NCBI GenBank assembly: GCA_041485125.1
Contig: JBGPIT010000058.1
Coordinates: 1-16,936, forward strand
Direction: 5' to 3'
Length of the DNA stretch: 16,936 nt
DNA from: JBGPIT01 sp041485125
GTDB lineage: Bacteria > Desulfobacterota > Binatia > UTPRO1
How positions within the stretch are numbered: position 1 is the first letter of the stretch; the number at the start of each line of letters is the position of its first letter. Made by a program: the position numbers and the translations under genes. Of the stretch, positions 14,645-16,936 are shown one piece after another. The notes beneath the pieces were generated by a model that worked only from the letters and a program-made list of their open reading frames with translations, was not told the DNA's origin and did not search any database.

Positions 14645-14672
14645 CCATAAATCCAGTTTTATGGGAAACTGG
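14645..14672. promoter_or_regulatory. Interlocking inverted repeats upstream of vapBC (autoregulatory operator)
   Basis: Two perfect 7-bp inverted repeats overlap: CCATAAA/TTTATGG (14645-14651 and 14658-14664, spacer 6) and CCAGTTT/AAACTGG (14653-14659 and 14666-14672, spacer 6). They end four bases before the antitoxin ATG, in an AT-rich patch. A TTGACC -35-like box lies at 14641-14646. This arrangement is what type II toxin-antitoxin autorepression would use; the two structures are mutually exclusive as RNA hairpins. Confidence 0.55.
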
Positions 14673-14676
14673 GCTG

Positions 14677-14901
14677 ATGAAGACGACCTTGGAGCTGCCG
14701 GAAGACCTGTTCCGTCGCGTGAAGATGCGTGCCGTGCAGGGCAATCAGAAGCTGAAAGACACCATCGCACAGCTTCTCGAGCTCGGCATGGCCGCCGCGC
14801 CCGAACCGAAGGCACTCGCTCGCGTCCCGAAGCCGGTCCGTCTGAAGAAGTCACTCACCATCGACGACATCGAGACGGCCATCGCCGGCGGGCGCGAATA
14901 G
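14677..14901 (+). CDS. vapB: VapB-like antitoxin
   Basis: A 74-aa protein. The N-terminus KTTLELPEDLFRRVKMRA is a ribbon-helix-helix DNA-binding strand plus helix, followed by KLKDTIAQLLELGM. The C-terminal tail (KKSLTIDDIETAIAGGRE) is the type that wraps the PIN toxin. Start: the ATG at 14677. An upstream in-frame TTG at 14641 would translate through the operator repeats and adds no conserved sequence. It lies 13 bases before vapC and 54 after the GST stop. As antitoxin it should neutralise VapC and repress the operon at the repeats just upstream. Confidence 0.82.
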   Translation: MKTTLELPEDLFRRVKMRAVQGNQKLKDTIAQLLELGMAAAPEPKALARVPKPVRLKKSLTIDDIETAIAGGRE

Positions 14902-14914
14902 GCGGCGTCGTCGC

Positions 14915-15319
14915 GTGCTCGTCATCGATACCAACATCCTCGTCTACCTACTCATGCAGGGAGATCACACGGAGAAGGCGCAGGCGCTCTTCGTTGGCGA
15001 CGCCGATTGGCGGAGCGAAGGGTTCGTCCTGATCGAGTTCTCCAACGTGCTGATGACGTATCTCCGGACCGGTGCCCTGAACCGCCAACAGGCGCAGCGC
15101 CTCCTCGCGGAAGCGGAGAGGCGCATGCGCCGCTTGATCAACGTTCCGCACGCGCGCGCTCTCGATGTCGCGGGTCGACTTGGGCTTTCGGCCTACGACG
15201 CGCGTTTCATCACAGCCGCCCAAAGCCTGGGAACGAAGCTCGTGACCGAGGACACGAAGTTGCGCGCGGCAGCGCCGGCGCTGACGGCTTCGTTGAGGGA
15301 AGCGCTGGCGGAGCGTTGA
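14915..15319 (+). CDS. vapC: VapC-like PIN-domain ribonuclease toxin
   Basis: A 134-aa PIN domain protein with the acidic metal-binding residues in place: D5 in VIDTNILVYLL, E41 in LIEFSNVLMTYL, D95 in LSAYDARFITAAQ and D113 in VTEDTKLRAA. Length and order match VapC toxins, which are Mg-dependent endoribonucleases acting on tRNA or rRNA. It starts with GTG at 14915, 13 bases after the antitoxin stop; a rarer start is common for toxins and lowers its yield. Nothing appears broken, so the pair looks functional. Substrate cannot be predicted. Confidence 0.88.
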   Translation: MLVIDTNILVYLLMQGDHTEKAQALFVGDADWRSEGFVLIEFSNVLMTYLRTGALNRQQAQRLLAEAERRMRRLINVPHARALDVAGRLGLSAYDARFITAAQSLGTKLVTEDTKLRAAAPALTASLREALAER

Positions 15320-15354
15320 TCGCATCGAGGCTGGTCGGCGCGTAGACGTCTGTG

Positions 15355-15383
15355 TTGACCTAGTCTCGAGGCTTTCGTACTCA
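15355..15383 (+). promoter_or_regulatory. Weak candidate promoter for the acyl-CoA dehydrogenase operon
   Basis: TTGACC (15355-15360) and TACTCA (15378-15383) are 17 bases apart, in the 126-bp gap between vapC and the dehydrogenase gene. The -10 is poor (TA only at the start), so this is a suggestion. The start of the following gene has a good ribosome site, GGAGA at 15436-15440. Confidence 0.25.
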
Positions 15384-15445
15384 ACAACCGCGACGCCGCG
15401 CCGCGGGCAGGCGGCCGCGCCAGCCCTTCTCTCTCGGAGACCACC

Positions 15446-16624
15446 ATGGATTTGCAACTCTCGAAGCAGCATCTCGAGTTCCGCGATCAGCTTCGCGCTT
15501 GGCTCAAGGCGAACATGCGCCGGCCGTGGCGCGAGGAGCTGCGCGATCCGAAGGCGACCGAGGACAGCCTGATGGAGACGCGCCGCGAGTGGCAGCGGAA
15601 GGTCCACGAGGCCGGCTATCTCGGGATGTCGTGGCCGAAGGAATGGGGCGGGCGGGGCGCGACCGAGGTCGAGAAGATGATCTACGAGGAGGAGATGGCG
15701 CTCGCCGACGCGCCGGTGATCTTGAACGCCCTCGGAATCGGCCTGCTCGGTCCGGCACTGATCCATCACGGCACCGAGGAGCAGCGCCGCCGCTTTCTGC
15801 CGCCGATGCTCTCGGGCGACGAGATCTGGTGTCAGGGCTTCAGCGAGCCGGGCTCCGGCAGCGACCTCGCGTCGCTGCGGACGAGTGCCGTGATCGACGG
15901 CGACGATTTCGTCCTGAACGGCCAGAAGATCTGGACGACCTTCGGCCCGTGGGCGGACTGGATCTTCATCCTCGCGCGCACTGACCCGAAGGATCGCTAC
16001 GGCGGCATCTCGTTCATCCTCGCCAAGCTCGACACACCCGGCATCACCGTGCGTCCGCTCCGCCAGATCACCGGCGAGAGCGAGTTCGGTGAGGTCTTCC
16101 TCGAGGACGCGCGGGTGCCGCGCACGAATCTCGTCGGACAGATCGGCGAAGGCTGGCGGATCGCGATGACGGTGCTCGCATACGAGCGCGGCGCGGGCTC
16201 GCTCGCGCTCGCGGCGCGCTACGCACGCGACCTCGGCCACCTCGCCAAGACGTGCAAAGAGCTCGGACGCACCAACGGGGCGGTCCGGGAGAAGCTCGGG
16301 AAGCTCTTGGTCGAGAACGAGGTCATGCGCGCGAACGGCATCCGCATGCTCGCGAACATGGCGGACGGCAAGATGCCGGGCGCGGAGGCGTCGACCGAGA
16401 AGCTCTTCTGGAGCGAGTTCGACAAGCGCTTCCGCGAGATCGCGCTCGACATCCTCGGTCCGGGCGGACAGCTGCTGCGCACCAGCCCCGAGGCGCGTGA
16501 CGACGTCGATTGGGCGCGCGAGTTCCTCTGGTCGCGCGCCGGGACGATCTACTCGGGCTCGTCGGAGATCCAGCGCAACATCATCGCGAAGCGCGTGCTG
16601 AACCTGCCGCAGGACGCGAAATGA
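15446..16624 (+). CDS. Acyl-CoA dehydrogenase, first of a coupled pair
   Basis: A 392-aa flavoprotein of the acyl-CoA dehydrogenase family, which introduces a 2,3-double bond into acyl-CoA thioesters and passes electrons to ETF. Order: helical N-terminal domain (1-125), the FAD/substrate beta domain with WCQGFSEPGSGSDLASLRT (128-146) and FVLNGQKIWTTFGPWADW (155-172), then the C-terminal helical domain ending YSGSSEIQRNIIAKRVL. At the MCAD-type catalytic position (YEG) it has serine (YSG, S370). A glutamate E247 in VLAYERGAGS lies where IVD/LCAD-type enzymes keep their base, so it is the likely base. Its stop overlaps the next gene's ATG. Tandem pairs like this often form heteromeric dehydrogenases, as with steroid side-chain FadE pairs. 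The substrate is not known. Confidence 0.9.
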   Translation: MDLQLSKQHLEFRDQLRAWLKANMRRPWREELRDPKATEDSLMETRREWQRKVHEAGYLGMSWPKEWGGRGATEVEKMIYEEEMALADAPVILNALGIGLLGPALIHHGTEEQRRRFLPPMLSGDEIWCQGFSEPGSGSDLASLRTSAVIDGDDFVLNGQKIWTTFGPWADWIFILARTDPKDRYGGISFILAKLDTPGITVRPLRQITGESEFGEVFLEDARVPRTNLVGQIGEGWRIAMTVLAYERGAGSLALAARYARDLGHLAKTCKELGRTNGAVREKLGKLLVENEVMRANGIRMLANMADGKMPGAEASTEKLFWSEFDKRFREIALDILGPGGQLLRTSPEARDDVDWAREFLWSRAGTIYSGSSEIQRNIIAKRVLNLPQDAK

Positions 16625-16936
16625 AGTTCGACCTCTCGGAAGACCAAGCGCTGCTACAGCAATCGACGCAGGACTTCCTCACCAGCGAGTTCCCGCTCGA
16701 GAAAAGCCGGAACGTGATGGAGCACGGGCGCGAGGGCTACGACCCGGCCGAGTGGCGGCGGCTCGCCGAGATGGGCTACCTCGGCCTCACGTTGCCGGCG
16801 AGCGCGGGCGGGCAGGGACTCGGCGCGATCGAGCTCGCGATCGTCCTCGAGCAGATGGGCCGCGTCTGCGCGCCCGGCCCGTACCTCGACGCGGTGATCG
16901 CGGCGACGGCGCTCGTCGAGGCCGGCGGCCGCGAAA
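16621..16936 (+). CDS. Acyl-CoA dehydrogenase, second of the pair (cut by window end)
   Basis: The first 105 codons of another acyl-CoA dehydrogenase. The N-terminal helical domain is recognisable: FDLSEDQALLQQSTQDFL, then WRRLAEMGYLGLTLPASAGG and ELAIVLEQMGRVCAPGPYLD. The ATG at 16621 overlaps the stop of the first gene (ATGA), so the two are translated together, favouring a 1:1 complex. The catalytic region lies outside the window, so it cannot be judged whether this subunit is active or structural. Confidence 0.85.
   Translation, partial: MKFDLSEDQALLQQSTQDFLTSEFPLEKSRNVMEHGREGYDPAEWRRLAEMGYLGLTLPASAGGQGLGAIELAIVLEQMGRVCAPGPYLDAVIAATALVEAGGRE

Overview
The window is 16.9 kb of very GC-rich bacterial DNA with tightly packed genes and frequent four-base ATGA stop/start overlaps. 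A Tat-exported GMC oxidoreductase pair, a paired acyl-CoA dehydrogenase operon, a GST and a hydrogenase-4-like membrane operon together suggest a free-living, metabolically versatile soil or sediment bacterium. A deltaproteobacterial-grade or Binatota-like lineage or a GC-rich proteobacterium would fit, but no marker gene settles this and I hold it loosely.

Region 1 (95-8130, all minus strand) is a seven-gene operon. It starts with a regulator that joins an excisionase-type helix-turn-helix to a PTS EIIA (PtsN-like) domain with an intact phospho-histidine. Then come two antiporter-like subunits (HyfB-like and HyfF-like), a NuoH/HycD-like subunit, a HyfE-like membrane protein, a NuoC+NuoD-like large subunit, and a NuoB-like small subunit fused to a 2[4Fe-4S] ferredoxin. 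It looks like a group 4 membrane hydrogenase, but the large subunit has lost three of the four cysteines that hold the NiFe centre. The complex is therefore best read as an 'energy-converting hydrogenase related' (Ehr-type) complex: redox-driven ion pumping by inference, with unknown electron partners, and probably no H2 chemistry. No hyp maturation gene or formate dehydrogenase lies in the window.

Region 2 (about 8190-10225) is a mobile island inserted just upstream of the operon promoter. It holds a KGG-type small protein gene, a truncated RelE/HigB-like toxin remnant, and an IS1-family transposase with a downstream membrane-protein passenger gene. The passenger's stop codon lies inside a terminal repeat that resembles the right end of IS1. 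The terminal motif GGTAGTGAC occurs three times in the same orientation, so the island is probably nested or rearranged.

Region 3 (10302-13687, minus strand) is an operon of four genes: a Tat-signal gluconate-2-dehydrogenase-subunit-3-like protein, a GMC FAD oxidoreductase, a TetR regulator and a pyridoxamine-phosphate-oxidase-like flavin/F420 protein. It is divergent from a glutathione S-transferase gene (13843-14622). The shared 155-bp intergenic region carries a palindrome that could be the TetR operator.

Region 4 (14641-15319, plus strand) is a VapBC toxin-antitoxin pair preceded by two interlocking inverted repeats. Region 5 (15446 to the window end) is a translationally coupled pair of acyl-CoA dehydrogenases, the second cut by the window edge.

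No rRNA, tRNA or CRISPR array was found. No gene-free stretch exceeds 300 bases. Bases 1-94 show no gene I can support.
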